In this document: piece by piece, positions 1 to 11,877 of the stretch | Layout: each line of letters opens with the position of its first letter | Numbering within the stretch: position 1 is the first letter of the stretch | Assembly (NCBI GenBank): GCA_903813345.2 | Contig: CAIIXF020000007.1 | Span: 3,231,730-3,291,729, forward strand | Direction of reading: 5' to 3' | DNA length: 60,000 nt | DNA from: Owenia fusiformis | Lineage: Eukaryota > Annelida > Polychaeta > Sabellida > Oweniidae | Notes under the pieces: model-generated | What the model saw: the letters and a program-made list of their open reading frames with translations, nothing else | What the model was told of the DNA's origin: nothing | Database searches by the model: none | Translations under genes and position numbers: made by a program

Positions 1-1619
1 GCAGACAGTACACACATGTCCTGGACACACATATCGACTTGAGATGAACAGACCTGTCAACCGCCCGAGAAAACAATATTGAACTTGAAACAGAGGTAAA
101 AACACAGAGGAAATACTAGAAATGTTCTCCATTGATTCAGTGTTTAAAGAACAGTAAAAATATATGTTCTTAAATAAATGTACATAAATTAGAGAATTCG
201 ATCATGAGATTTAATAAATGTTAAGAGCTAATGGGTAGGTAGTACTTCTAAAAAACTGCGTTATATCATAGTTGGGGATATTTGGGATTTGGATCAGTGG
301 CTAAAGTGTTTCTTTTTCATTATGTATTATATTATTGTTTTGGCACACCTGCTTTTATATTTATAAGGACGGGGGGGGGGTACTACTGACCTGGCGCATA
401 TTGATAAACCAGTAGTTTATTATTTCAGTCAAATGAAATACCCTGAATTCAAATAGATTTAGTGTCTCTACATTCAATATTTTGACATTAACGTGTATTT
501 TAAAGGAAATAAAAAGTGAGATACATGTAAGTAGGTTGTCTGCCAATTTGGTTTTGAAACACGGGTTTCAAATACCGATTGATCGATTTATTTCAAATTG
601 CAGTTACATAACTCTGATCAGAAAGAACCAAAATGGCCGCTTGATTTGTTCTAAATTCTATAGGCTAACTTTTATGATCAAAGAATTTTCAATATAATGG
701 CCGCTCAACTCAAAATGGCACCGATATTTTGAAAAAAATGTATTTTTTTGACGCCGATTCAAAAGCCAGTGGGCGGATTTGGATCAAATTTTATTTGTTG
801 ATGACTACTGATCAAGACGGATACTGAATTCGATATGGGCACTAATTTTTGCATGCAAACAATGTATTTTTGATAAGTTGAGTATCAGTTGTCGGAATCA
901 ATCCAAATTCAAAAGGCCAATGTCTTATAGAAATGGGACCCCTCTTCTACGTAGAAGAAATTTCCAATATGACTGCTAAATTCACAATGGCCGCCACTTT
1001 TTGTAAAAAAACATATAATTATTGATATCTCAAATAGTACTTATCATATTGACACGTCGCAAAGGTCGCGCACGTGTGTTTTTAGGGTGTCGCATGAATG
1101 TATCTGATTCTCCGAAATAGTAAGATGATATTATAACTAGAGTAATGTTTCATTTTAAAGCTACTGTTATGAAGTTTTTAAATTAAGTACGATCCTTTCG
1201 AAATTCTTGATCGTTTTTCTAAAAAGAGTTATTTACCTTAATATCTGGTAAATATCCGCTGTCGACACGTTACATTTTGAATAATTTTTCATCTTCGAAC
1301 GCTCATGACTCGAACAATGTTTCACTATTATAAATTGTTTTTCATCTCGATTGAGGTAGACGGAAGTGTTATTTCAAAAGATGAATTCTCATGCGTTTTC
1401 TAATACATTGTTGATTTTGATAGCAAATATACGTGTTTTCTGTCGAAAAGCGAATGACGAAAGGTTTGTAAAATTCATTAAAAAGGCCTTATTTACGCCA
1501 TTCACCTATTTGCAAATATAGCAACACATATATTCTTTTCACCTAAATTATCAAATCCTTCGTGTTTTATGATGCTCTTAACAGCTTGTTGAAAGTTATT
1601 CATCTTCAATGTTTTTCAG
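1..1619. other. Intergenic AT-rich DNA, no gene seen
   Basis: No ORF with a recognisable protein and no RNA gene is visible. The stretch around 620-1000 repeats short phrases such as AAAATGGCCGC. Similar phrases occur in the repeat at 8438-9194, so this is probably old repeat-derived DNA. A run of ten G lies near 370. Confidence 0.5.
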
Positions 1620-1723
1620 ATGTATAGGGTAATGTGGAGGACGAAAGAATTTCCATATGTGCACATTTTTCTCAAAAACGTCACACTCTGTCATGTAATA
1701 AAACGAAAATGTGTACAACAATG

Positions 1724-2676
1724 TGTCATTGTATTGCTGTATATGTCATTGTATTTGCTGTATACTGTCATTGTATTTGCTGTATATGTCATTGTATTTG
1801 CTGTATATGTCATTGTATTTGCTGTATATGTCATTGTATTTGCTGTATACTGTCATTGTATTGCTGTATATGTCATTGTATTTGCTGTATACTGTCATTG
1901 TATTTGCTGTATATGTCATTGTATTTGCTGTATACTGTCATTGTATTGCTGTATATGTCATTGTATTTGCTGTATACTGTCATTGTATTTGCTGTATATG
2001 TCATTGTATTTGCTGTATACTGTCATTGTATTTGCTGTATATGTCATTGTATTTGCTGTATACTGTCATTGTATTTGCTGTATATGTCATTGTATTTGCT
2101 GTATACTGTCATTGTATTGCTGTATATTTCATTGTATTTGCTGTATACTGTCATTGTATTTGCTGTATATGTCATTGTATTTGCTGTATACTGTCATTGT
2201 ATTTGCTGTATATGTCATTGTATTTGCTGTATACTGTCATTGTATTTGCTGTATATGTCATTGTATTTGCTGTATACTGTCATTGTATTTGCTGTATATG
2301 TCATTGTATTTGCTGTATACTGTCATTGTATTGCTGTATATGTCATTGTATTTGCTGTATATGTCATTGTATTTGCTGTATACTGTCATTGTATTGCTGT
2401 ATATGTCATTGTATTTGCTGTATACTGTCATTGTATTGCTGTATATGTCATTGAATTTGCTGTATACTGTCATTGTATTGCTGTATATGTCATTGTATTT
2501 GCTGTATACTGTCATTGTATTTGCTGTATATGTCATTGAATTTGCTGTATACTGTCATTGTATTGCTGTATATGTCATTGAATTTGCTGTATACTGTCAT
2601 TGTATTGCTGTATATGTCATTGAATTTGCTGTATACTGTCATTGTATTGCTGTATATGTCATTGTATTTGCTGTAT
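1724..2676. repeat. Minisatellite, 20-22 bp unit, about 45 copies
   Basis: The unit is TGTCATTGTATTTGCTGTAT plus A or AC. Variants of 20 (one T lost), 21 and 22 bp alternate, giving a partly dimeric higher-order pattern. A few copies carry a T-to-A change (CATTGAATTTG), clustered in the last third. The unit has almost no stop codons, so long ORFs appear in several frames on both strands. Those ORFs are a by-product of the repeat and are not annotated as genes. Confidence 0.95.
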
Positions 2677-2689
2677 GCTGATACCGTAT

Positions 2690-4676
2690 AGACATAAGAC
2701 TTTCATTAAGAAGGAATTTTTAAGAAGGCTGTTGAATACTTTGCCGCCATTTTCAAAAATGATTATTTTATCTGTATATATCACAGTGTATATGAGAACA
2801 CAAATACCAGTTCTTGGATTTTGTCCAAATTTTAAAGGCTAATGCTTTCTTCTCATACGACCTACAACTAATATCACGGCTTTACGTCACATCATGGGTG
2901 TAGATTTTGCCAAAATGGGACAATATATACTACTGTATCTACTGTTGGTCTGTAGATAAGAAAATAAGCAGTTGTCCAGATCAAGCTAAAACAGTAGCAA
3001 AGTTCTGATTTTACCTGTAAAATATGTGCATATTATTTAATTTATTATACATTTGAAAGGAGTTTTAACACGTTTCTGATATCTAAAGGTTAGTTGAGGC
3101 TCCGAGTATAATTCATGAAAATGATTTGATAATAGAATGTGTTCATGAGGAGAAAATTAGATTCAAACTGCGCATTCATAGTGGACGCAGTCCAGTAAAC
3201 AAAGCTATTTCAACAACGCAACACAGCCTCCATTGATATTCTAAGCAACGCAGTCCAGCCGCGAACACAAAATAAATAAGATAGTGTAAACTATATTCCT
3301 ACGCTATTATTGTTTCAGGAAAAGAAAGTCAGCATCCAGATTATCATTCAAAGTTACGTTGATTAACATATATCTATTACCTGAATCAATGTCCCAAATT
3401 GCTATATTGTATCGTTTAAGACCTAGAAATATGGCAATTCAATAGCGTATTTGGCAGAACAGTCGAGCGTAAGATGACAACGTAATATGTTTATTACAAA
3501 CCAATTTGTGGATAGGGTGAAAGATATAGATTATTGGATAGTGGTGAGACTTTTTATAATAAGTAGAAATGCGAAACAATTAACTTTTTGATGATGCAAT
3601 AAAAGCTGTTGGGGAAGGGTACATTAACTAGTATTTAAGATATCAGAAAAATATCAAATAATTGGAGAGTTGGTGAGTTAATGTAATTTTGGATGATCTT
3701 TCCAACAGTCCATCAATATTGCTAGCTACCATAAATTCATGATTTCAGCTGTATTTGACAGCTTGTATATATTTGCAGAATGGATTGAGACACGATGTAG
3801 GTCTATTAAAATAGCCCTTTATATTCAATTTTGTCCAAAGTTGCTCCATTTCGGCCACACCTGTACACACATTGTGCTATCTACCTTTGGCTGTGATTGC
3901 GTTCAGCTTCAGATATAAAGCAACACTGAGTCGCGGACTGCGTTGGGCAGATGGATGGACTGCGACTATTATAAATTCCAATTTTCTATGTAATTGTACG
4001 TTTTCCGCTTACCAAATATCACACGAAGATGTAATTGTAACAACAGAACATGAATAATTATATTAATTCGATGTCATTTCTGATTCCTTTGTTTAAATCG
4101 GTATATTAGGGACAAATATTGACAAAATTACATTTTTTGTGGCAGATTTCGAATTCATTTGTGTTCATGCTAAACTATTGGACAGCCGAGCACCAAGAAT
4201 GCCATTGCAGGTGGAGTATGAATATGTTGATCACCGACTGGAACATACTAGCTATTCTGTAGAATATCCAAACCAATAATCTACCCCAAATCCTAACATG
4301 CCTTCCAAATTAAGTTTGGACTTACCGCCATTGTTCAGCTATAATGCGTTGTAACCTCGTTTTGAATTACGCGAGTCGCAGTCCGTGGCTTCGCCCTCGT
4401 TTTGCTTATCCCCCGTGGTACTACTGCCTGTTTATCTCGATCATGCAATCAAAATGACGGGACGAGTGATTTTATAATATATTTCAGTTTTGTTCAGTGG
4501 GATTTTTTCCTCCAGGGTGTTGCTGTTTTAGTTATACCCTTTTTCCACATTTACAAACCTGAATCTCAATCTCAAATGAGAAAAACATTGATAGCTGGGA
4601 TGAAAGATCTCAAAAATCCTCAATTTTGGGCTCTCCTAGATCGCCAAATCAAGCTCATTATATCATGGCATCTCAG
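2690..4676. other. Intergenic or intronic DNA, nothing recognised
   Basis: No coding exon was recognised. If the PLAC8-like gene that begins at 4985 is intact, this stretch is its first intron, because its remaining exons would lie at lower coordinates. I looked here for the conserved Cys-rich exon and did not find it. Confidence 0.4.
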
Positions 4677-4819
4677 GGCTGAGAAGATTTGAGATGTCAT
4701 GGTTTATCATGATGGTTTACCTCCTTTAATATCTAACCATTAGAATAATTGCAGTTCTACAACTCTGATAACACACGTACCTATCATGATAAACCATGAC
4801 ATCTCAAATCTTCTCAGCC
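4677..4819. repeat. Perfect 37-bp inverted repeat, 69-bp spacer
   Basis: The left arm (4677-4713, GGCTGAGAAGATTTGAGATG...) is the exact reverse complement of the right arm (4783-4819). The right arm ends about 50 bp downstream of the splice donor of the partial PLAC8-like exon, so the hairpin would form in that gene's first intron. It may be a small foldback element; no convincing target-site duplication was found. Confidence 0.9.
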
Positions 4820-4868
4820 CCTTCGAGGTGAAACAGAAAGATGCTATGAGTATCAGAATGACACGTAC

Positions 4869-4985
4869 CTGACTGGACTGATACTGTCTTGTTTGGAATT
4901 CAGTGTATCCTGGTGGTGAGTCTTGGTGTAGCTGGCCACCTGTCTCACTGGCATCATTTAGTAAAGCTCCCTTATCCGTGGACAT
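4869..4985 (-). CDS. PLAC8-like gene copy 2, first coding exon only (partial)
   Basis: A 39-codon first exon begins with ATG at 4985 and ends at a GTACGT donor, in phase 0. Its start (MSTDKGALLNDASETGG) closely matches the first exon of the complete neighbour at 9715-9801 (MSSNKGAILDDASEAGG). The two genes also resemble each other upstream of the ATG (about 5040-5120 versus 9850-9930), so the duplication included the promoter region. No further exons were found between here and position 1. They may lie outside the window, or this may be a stranded exon of a pseudogene. The Cys-rich PLAC8 domain is therefore not observed for this copy, and its family assignment rests only on the tandem paralogue. 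Confidence 0.7.
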
Positions 4986-5629
4986 TTTCAACAGACTACT
5001 GAGTAATATCAGAGAATTGAATATCTATTTACTTTGTTTATGGTTGCAGTTTATGATTTTATGATTGTGACATAGTATATGGGGTCGTGTCAACAATTCA
5101 ACATCCAGTAAAGTAATTATTTTAAGACATTTCAAATATTTGATTGCGCTTGATGCGACAACCTATATCAGGCACTTTAGTATTTTGTATTTATTTATAA
5201 TATAGTGGACCAATACATACTCTGTTCACAATAACATCTTGGCGTAAATAAATGTTTTGACCCGATCCCCAATCTACTGATACGACATCATTCTGAAGTT
5301 AGTTTGAAGAGAGGCAAGGACTCTGGTCACCAACGCAATAAAATGAGAAATGGTGAACAATGACATAAACCATACATGGTAATATCGACTATTCCTATAA
5401 CTTTTTAATAACTCAAATGACTCATGAATTGTGGATGATTTGATCAACCCATTTTGTATTCTAGTCTTTAAATTCGGGGTGTCGGGCTTTGTATAAAAAA
5501 CCTCCTACCTCATACCCACCTACCCACGTACGTGGGACATGATACACTCTTTGAAGGGTTCAATTTTAAAGATCTTAGTTTATTAAATCTTAGTTTATGA
5601 TGAATTATAGATGCATTTGTAACGACCCT

Positions 5630-5682
5630 TGATAGCAAGTTGCTACTACATCCCAGCTGGGTTCGATTCCCATTCGGGGCAT
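5630..5682 (+). other. tRNA-like T-arm relic (B box)
   Basis: The sequence GGTTCGATTCC (5659-5669) matches the RNA polymerase III B box and sits in a T-arm-like context followed by TCGGGGC. No matching 5' acceptor strand or A box was found upstream. I read it as a relic of a tRNA or tRNA-derived SINE inside the larger element, not as a functional tRNA. Confidence 0.4.
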
Positions 5683-5762
5683 CGAATTTAGCACACTTTC
5701 TTTCAATTTCTTTATCTGACTTGTTGGACCTATGCTCGCGGTCATTAGTTATTTATTTCCCT

Positions 5763-5880
5763 GGGGTTCGTTTTTCGTACGATCGTAACTTACGATTCCG
5801 AGAAAACCATTTGTCTCTGTTTTGATGAACAATGACTTGCGACCAAATCGTAAGTTACGATGGTTTCAAAAACGGACCCC
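5763..5880. mobile_element. Small palindromic MITE (family GGGTYCGTTTTT), copy 1
   Basis: The ends are inverted (GGGGTTCGTTTTTCG... against CGGACCCC) and the inner arms repeat ATCGTAACTTACGATT. A diverged relative lies at 43175-43296. This copy is nested in the 9-bp-TSD element at 5485-6102. Confidence 0.7.
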
Positions 5881-6384
5881 TGGGGCGCCCTCGGATCATT
5901 ACACATTAAAATGCATCCATGTGCCTTTATTTATGGATCTGTCATCTGTCTAGTCATAAAATAAAGCCGGAATTGTAGAAATGTTAATAATTTGAGCTAT
6001 TTTGAGATTTAATAATCTTTAAAATTGAACCATTCAATGACTGTATCATGTTCCACGAAGGTGGGTAGGTGGGTATGAGGTAGGAGGTTTTTATACAAAG
6101 CCGGGGTGTCGCCCTCATTGAGTCTTTGGCCTATATTCTTTAAAAAATCCTACATAGGCTAAATACAATTTTCTAGAAAAGCTTTGACTATCAAGATGAT
6201 TAATGTGTGAGGCAGTACAATGCAATAAGTGGATTGGTTTATGAATTACCAATTTGGTAAAATATTTGGATTTACCGGTCCTTTTAATGATGAAAGCTGT
6301 AATATCGAATGATTTCATGTGAGATAAAAAATCATTGGACATCTTTCAAGAATTGAATTTTAATGGCAAAGCAAATGCATAAAT

Positions 6385-6390
6385 TTTATT
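6385..6390 (-). promoter_or_regulatory. Candidate polyadenylation signal of the PLAC8-like gene
   Basis: A canonical AATAAA (read on the minus strand) lies about 300 bp downstream of the stop codon at 6688. It is the first one noticed there; cleavage has not been shown. Confidence 0.45.
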
Positions 6391-6687
6391 TACATCAATG
6401 TGCGAAGTAAACACAAAGTAGTCTTATACATCTCGAGGTGATCCTCGTTTCGAGTTTGTCATTTTTGTTGTATACTATCAGATATATCATGAACCAATGA
6501 TAAAGAAAAGACTTTTCTTCATCCTCGGTATCAACTCACCAGATATACATATGTAACATATATACCAGATGCACGCATAATGAAAAGGAGCTCATATGTC
6601 ATTCATAAACTTGGTTTATCTGTTTATCTATCTGTCCCCTAATAGTGAATTCATGTTATGACATTAACATTAGTGATGCTAGATACA

Positions 6688-9600
6688 TTAGTAATGCTGC
6701 ATAGTTGTAGTTGTAACGGTTGTTATGACTTTCTCCCTCTGAATAATGTCATATTCTCGTTTCAGCTGACACAGAGTGCATGGGCCACAGAAGCAAGCCA
6801 CACAACAGTCATCCATGATACTGCCCTGAAATAAAAAACACATGCAAATATAGACAGTGAATGGTCAATGGCCTCAATTAATGACAATTTAACAAAAAAC
6901 AATTGTTTATCAATGTATTTTTAAAACAATGGTATCGACTTAGAAAATGTTAAGATAATTAAATAACTTACCATTATATTGTGCTGGGTTCTCAACTTTG
7001 TCCTTAGTGCGATTGTAGCTCCGGGGACGCATATTGGAGTGCAACATGACTCGTTATTCTTAGAGTGGAACCAGCACTGGTAGCACAGGCCACACCACGC
7101 GACCAAACAACCTGGTCGATATAGGAGATATGCAAATGATATTTTTACAAATGAAATGAAAATATAAGGACATCAATTTGTTTTCTTATACTACTGTATA
7201 AGGGGAAATGATAACATGAATATCATAATTATAAAATATTCAACGGCGTAGACGTGGCGATGCCTGTCAATACATTTTCAATTGAAACAATAAAAAGTCT
7301 TATTAAAGTATTATATCTACTTTAACTCAAATTTTGTCGCACCTTTTCAATTTTTCGAATAACAGAATAACGTTTATATGCAATGATATTTGGAATATAG
7401 GGTGTTTGGGATGTAACTTTGCCCAGTCAGGTAGCTAGAAATGTCACCCTCATTGAATAGGTGTTATATCAGTATATATACTAGTACTTACACGATTCCA
7501 TATCGCTCGTACAGCTGCATAGAGTAGTGGACCATGTTTTACCCCCGCTCTGCTGAATAATCACAGTTTGGTTGACACCACCCATAGGTGGCACTGCCTG
7601 GGGCTGATTCACTACAACACCAAGGGGAACTGTTCCAACCTAGGAGAACAATAAAAGAAAATAACCTACAATCATTCCCACAAATTCTTCAATTGATTCT
7701 CTATCAACAAATTTTAAAGTTTTTGAGACTAGAATTGACATTGTAAGCTCATTGAGATCTTAAAGGCCCTATGCAAAGTTTAAACTACTTTTATCTTGCA
7801 ATTTCCCGGGAGTTTACTAGTTGTATGAAATTGTAAGTTGAACCTCATACAATATTTTTATATGGATACTGATACTACCACTATAATAAGACTAGACTCC
7901 ATGTGCAGGAAAGGAAGAACTTTATTACTCGTTAGAATATTACAGGGGTAGTGTACGCAGACCGTACACACAAGTACCGTTAACGTTAACCTTAGATTGA
8001 CATGAACTGATCATTACAACCACAAAACGATATGCTCATTCTTCGTCGCCACAGAGGCCAATATAATACCTGATTTTCTTATAATGTTACAGTTTTTTAT
8101 TTTAAAGAGTAGAAATTGTGGATTTGTTGAAATAAATTTTTATTGCACATATCCTGATCTATTTTTAGTTGAAGAAAAATAATTAAAAAATTAGAGAGAA
8201 TTTACAAGATGTTTCATTAAAATGCTACCACACCAGAATGAAACAACACGGCTTTACGTGATGTGTCTCATACTCTGTCACTTAAATACTGTCATTTGTT
8301 GGCGAAAAATATGTTTGTGCCTCTCCAGCGGCGCTAATGGAACAAATGGTCAGAGCCACCTTTTGGGAAATCCAACAGAGCCAACTGATATTAGCGCGGC
8401 AAATATACCTTATTCTCAGGTTGGACTCATTTTTATTATCCCAACGAACGAAGTTCGTTAGGGATATAGTGAAGCCCCGTCCGTCCGTCTGTCCGTCCGT
8501 CCGTCAGTCAGTCAGTCAGTCAGTCCGTCCGTCTGTCCGGAAGATAACTCAAATACTGGTTTACAGATTTTCTTCATATTTAGTGGAAAGATGTATATTG
8601 GTGAATAGTTTTACGCAAAAAAAATTTTTTTCAAGATGGCCCCCGCTTTAAAAGTGACGGGACTTTTTCGCAAAAATCATAAATTTTTCATTCTAAACCA
8701 AAGTAATTAATATTATTGTTTGAAATTTTGGTAGTGTATTCACAACATTTATCTATTTCACATATATTCCGTGTTTTTCATCCTGACCCCCAGGGGCCAT
8801 GTATGGGGGGACAGGAAAACAGATATTTTCGCTAATTTTTAGATCTTTCTGAAGTATAGCTTTATTATACTCAAATGAAAGGCAATTAAGAGTAGATTGC
8901 AAATATTGTATCTTTTTTCTGATTCGAGCCTCGTAAAATTCAAAATGGCCGTCTAATGTACGATTTCACAATAATTTTTCGATCCCTTCAAAGTGTGGCT
9001 ATATTATACTCAAATTGAAGGAATTTTGGAGTAGATCACAATTATGGTATTATTTTTCAGATTTGTACCTCAGAAAATTCAAAATGGCTGCTTTGCAGGA
9101 ATTCGCAATTCTAAAATCTAATTTTTTCATTTTCAACCAAAGTAATGAGGATAATTGATTGGAATTCGGTAATTGATATTTTGTTCGTTGGGATTTGCTA
9201 CTCCGCGGAGTTGCCGTTATCTAGTTTAGCCTAATCATTTTACCTTGCTGGACACTAGTAGCCAACTAAAACTCAGACGATTTAATATTATTTTCAAACA
9301 TTGGATGGGACGTTTAAATAAATCCCTAAGTTTAAGAACTTACCAGGGTAATTTTAGATTTTTCCAAAATGCGAACGAAGAAAGTATTTTTCGTTTCATG
9401 CTTATGGCATTCAGAAAGTCACCATCGATATGTCTCTCAATCTGATTTAGTATTACATTAAACACTATTTGATTTGAATTTTGAAATATTTTTATTATTG
9501 TTAACCATACTTTCACATCATAAACCCAGGGTCTCCATCTAAAATAGTTATATCGTTGTTACTGTTATGAGAGTGACTTTATCATCTAAGAATAAGAGCA

Positions 9601-9801
9601 ATTCCCTAACAATACATACATAAAGTTCACAGAACACATTCATCAGAATATATTGAAAAATAAAAAATTAGAGAGATATTATGAGAACTTTATGATATAC
9701 CCTCGTACATTTACCTGATTGGCCTTATAGTGTGCTGTATTTGGAGGGTACCCTCCTGCCTCACTGGCATCATCTAGTATAGCTCCCTTATTCGACGACA
9801 T
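6688..9801 (-). CDS. PLAC8/cornifelin-family cysteine-rich protein, 4 coding exons
   Basis: Coding exons, 5' to 3': 9715-9801, 7492-7639, 6972-7111, 6688-6825. They total 513 nt, or 170 aa plus TAA, with phases that join exactly. The N-terminal ~78 residues are hydrophilic and Pro/Gln-rich. The rest is the Cys-rich PLAC8 domain: LCSCTSDMESCCLVAWCGLC in the first half, then the family-typical RTKLRTQHNIMGSIMDD and CCVACFCGPCTLCQLKREYD. The second motif aligns with the RxxxRxxYxIxGSxxDDxxxxxCCPxCxxCQxxRE pattern of human PLAC8. The tail is Thr-rich and ends MQHY. Animal members are small proteins with varied roles, and no specific function can be deduced here. A tandem copy begins at 4985. Intron 1 hosts two transposon-derived sequences. 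Confidence 0.92.
7764..7800 (+). mobile_element. Terminus of a TTAA-flanked element (AGGCCC family)
   Basis: The sequence AGGCCCTATGCAAAGTTTAA directly follows a TTAA (7760-7763). It matches the left end of the complete element at 27989-28820. The opposite end was not located, so this copy is probably truncated or diverged. Confidence 0.5.
8438..9194. mobile_element. Non-autonomous element with ATCCCAACGAAC ends
   Basis: Inverted termini ATCCCAACGAAC (8438-8449) and GTTCGTTGGGAT (9183-9194) enclose about 757 bp. The left part holds a CCGTCCGTCCGT/CAGTCAGT simple-sequence block (8476-8540). The interior repeats phrases such as TTCAAAATGGC. Related fragments carrying the GTCCGGACAG and TATTTGAGT phrases occur at 52270-52345 and 56520-56690. 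No target-site duplication was established. It sits in intron 1 of the PLAC8-like gene. Confidence 0.65.
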
Positions 9802-10182
9802 CTTCGACAAACTGATGAAATTATTGTACGTTTATAAAAAGATCTTGATTGTGATTTTAAAAGTGATAAGAAGGCGTATAAGTGGTCGTGTTAGTAATTC
9901 AACATCAAGCTAAAACAATTATTTCATTTTGACTAACCCCGGCCTCCCTTTAAGGCAGTTGTTTACTGACAATGCGTGGCCCTATGCTATAGCATAGGAC
10001 CAATGATTTAACGAGTGTTTAGCTTTAGGACATGTACATTTCGAGATATCACACTTTTGAAAAAAAAATCGAAAAATGAATTTCTACTTTATATTGACAT
10101 AATTTTGATGAATTTAATGAATTGTGTACAGTTGTGTACAGGCTTTTTAATGTATTATTGTTACTCTTTGGAATATAATTAG

Positions 10183-10278
10183 AAAAACGTTAGACAAAAA
10201 CACATGGAATTTTTTTCGAAGAGCATTTGTTTATTTTTGTTCTTCGAAAAAATCCATATGTTTTTGTCTAACGTTTTT
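10183..10278. repeat. Near-perfect inverted repeat with short loop
   Basis: Arms of about 40 bp (10183-10223 and 10240-10278, AAAAACGTTAGACAAAAACA...) differ by about one mismatch and one indel, with a loop of about 16 bp. It could form a stable hairpin and is probably a small foldback element. Confidence 0.85.
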
Positions 10279-10289
10279 AGGTATTGACA

Positions 10290-10400
10290 TACAAAATGTC
10301 ACCACCTGCCATTTATAACAAACGCCGAACTCCCGACTGCCGGACATAGAACACAGTCCAAAAAATTGGAGACAATATGTCACCACTTGTGGTGGTGACT
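10290..10400 (+). repeat. Dispersed repeat (TGTCACCACCTGCCATTT family), copy 1
   Basis: It begins CAAAATGTCACCACCTGCCA and ends near CAATATGTCACCACTTGTGG. Other copies lie at 18084-18236, 19391-19460 and, inverted, 32148-32275. Confidence 0.7.
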
Positions 10401-11585
10401 CAAAAACATTACAGTGTCCAAAAATCAAATAAATCCTGTCGTTCAATATTGGAGATAAAACCAGTTCCCTACTTTCCTATTCACTAATATGGTGGATCAA
10501 AATGTTTTCTACCTGTAATAAAAAACAAAGTCGGTGACAGCAACTCTTTTTGTTTGATATAGTGCTCGAGACCTCAGAGTAATCAACTACCTTAAAACGA
10601 ATTTCACGGTTGTTCTGAGAGCCTCATGACCCTCTTCACTATGTCTATCCATAAATCAATGTTAAGGCCATGCCTTATCTAACAACACTGCAAATGGTAA
10701 AGTTTGTTGTAGCAACTGATGTAATCACGTGTTGAAACTGACAAAATAAAATACGGTATTGTTTTAACTTTTCAATTACTGCCGTTCGGCACTTGATAAC
10801 ATGTCAAATTCCAAATTGAATTCAACTTCTCGGAGCCTTTTCAATTTTTAAAGGCAGTAAATACGTATTCAACTTGAGTAGTTTTTGTGAACTGACTATT
10901 AAATACAGAAAAAAGGTTTATAGTAAAATCTATATTATCATTAATATTAGGTCATAGTGTTTCTTTTATCTACATGTCGTGTGCGATTCATTGTTTTCTT
11001 TATCTCCGAGATGTACCTCAAATTTTAAAACAACTTAACTTACATTGTCAAAACACCTTACAAGGGGAGATATCTGAATGATCTTACAAGGCCATCATGT
11101 TATCACTTAAGATATGACATCAAAATAAAGGTTTGTCTTACACCCAATACAAAACCAGGTGTGAGGGGTTTTAAAATCTTAATCATGAGAATTGGCATTT
11201 CCTTCTATCTTGGTATCATTTTGAATATGCCAGAATACGTAGCATACAATACTAATAGCTTTAACAGTTATCTTTTCATGAAGTACTGTATAGTAATACT
11301 GTATACTATATGTACTGTATATTGCACTAATTTTCTGGTTCATGAGCACTCATATATTTGATGCTGAAAGTTAGAAACAAACACATTCTTTTGGAAGATT
11401 CTTCTCATTTTCTATTTCATTCAATCATAATTCATCTTAAGTACATGAGAAATGAGGCTTTCATTTTTGCAACATGATCTATTCTTCTCAAAATAAAACA
11501 GCATAATCATTAAAAAAATAGTAATGTCTGTTCTCATTATGATGTCATCACATTAACCTCATATTTCACATTGGATAATGTCAGC

Positions 11586-11877
11586 CAAGGAGGATTGGCT
11601 CCCAGTGTTGCAACTCGATATTCTGCGTATATGGAGATGTGATTACAAAATTCGAATTCAAATAGCCGCCATTTTGTTCACTTCAAAATTTGAATTGCGA
11701 GTTTTTGGTCTTTTTTACAAACAAAAAATTCCAAAGCACACAAGAAGTGAACGAGATATTGGTTCGAATATTTTGAACTGTTGATTATGAATTCATAGTC
11801 GTTATAATTTCAGAAAATAACAAAATTTTAAATGTTGGAAAATATTGAGTTGCGTTCCTGGAATCCAATCCTCCTTG
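11586..11877. mobile_element. hAT-like MITE with 8-bp TSD in the EZH2 3' UTR
   Basis: Inverted ends CAAGGAGGATTGG and CCAATCCTCCTTG bound 292 bp. The flanks are the perfect 8-bp duplication ATGTCAGC (11578-11585 and 11878-11885). An 8-bp duplication is typical of hAT elements. The insertion lies 18 bp past the EZH2 stop codon. A diverged relative is at 41077-41320. Confidence 0.88.

Larger units (their letters stand above)
5485..6102. mobile_element. Mutator-like non-autonomous element, 9-bp TSD
   Basis: Terminal inverted repeats of about 42 bp (5485-5527 and 6061-6102, starting GGCTTTGTATAAAA) bound a 618-bp element. It is flanked by the 9-bp direct repeat GGGGTGTCG (5476-5484 and 6103-6111). 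A 9-bp duplication with long TIRs is typical of Mutator-like elements; that class assignment is an inference. It carries a tRNA-like B box and a second nested MITE. Confidence 0.85.
9802..11577. other. Intergenic DNA between the PLAC8-like gene and EZH2
   Basis: The part next to 9801 holds the 5' UTR and promoter of the PLAC8-like gene; similarity to the region upstream of copy 2 runs through about 9930. The rest contains a hairpin and one copy of a dispersed repeat. No gene was seen. Confidence 0.5.

Noticed and set aside
1724-2676. CRISPR-like array
   Set aside because: Units are contiguous with no unique spacers, in a eukaryotic genome.
1620-2842. Long ORFs (up to 353 codons) over the 1.7-2.7 kb repeat
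   Set aside because: They are created by the stop-free 20-22 bp minisatellite, are open in several frames at once, and show no protein family signal.
3872-4057. 61-codon ORF near 3.9 kb as a small gene
   Set aside because: There is no family resemblance, no splice context and no supporting signal. It is of the length expected by chance.
5630-5682. Possible tRNA gene near 5650
   Set aside because: Only a T-arm-like B box is seen; there is no matching 5' acceptor strand or A box.
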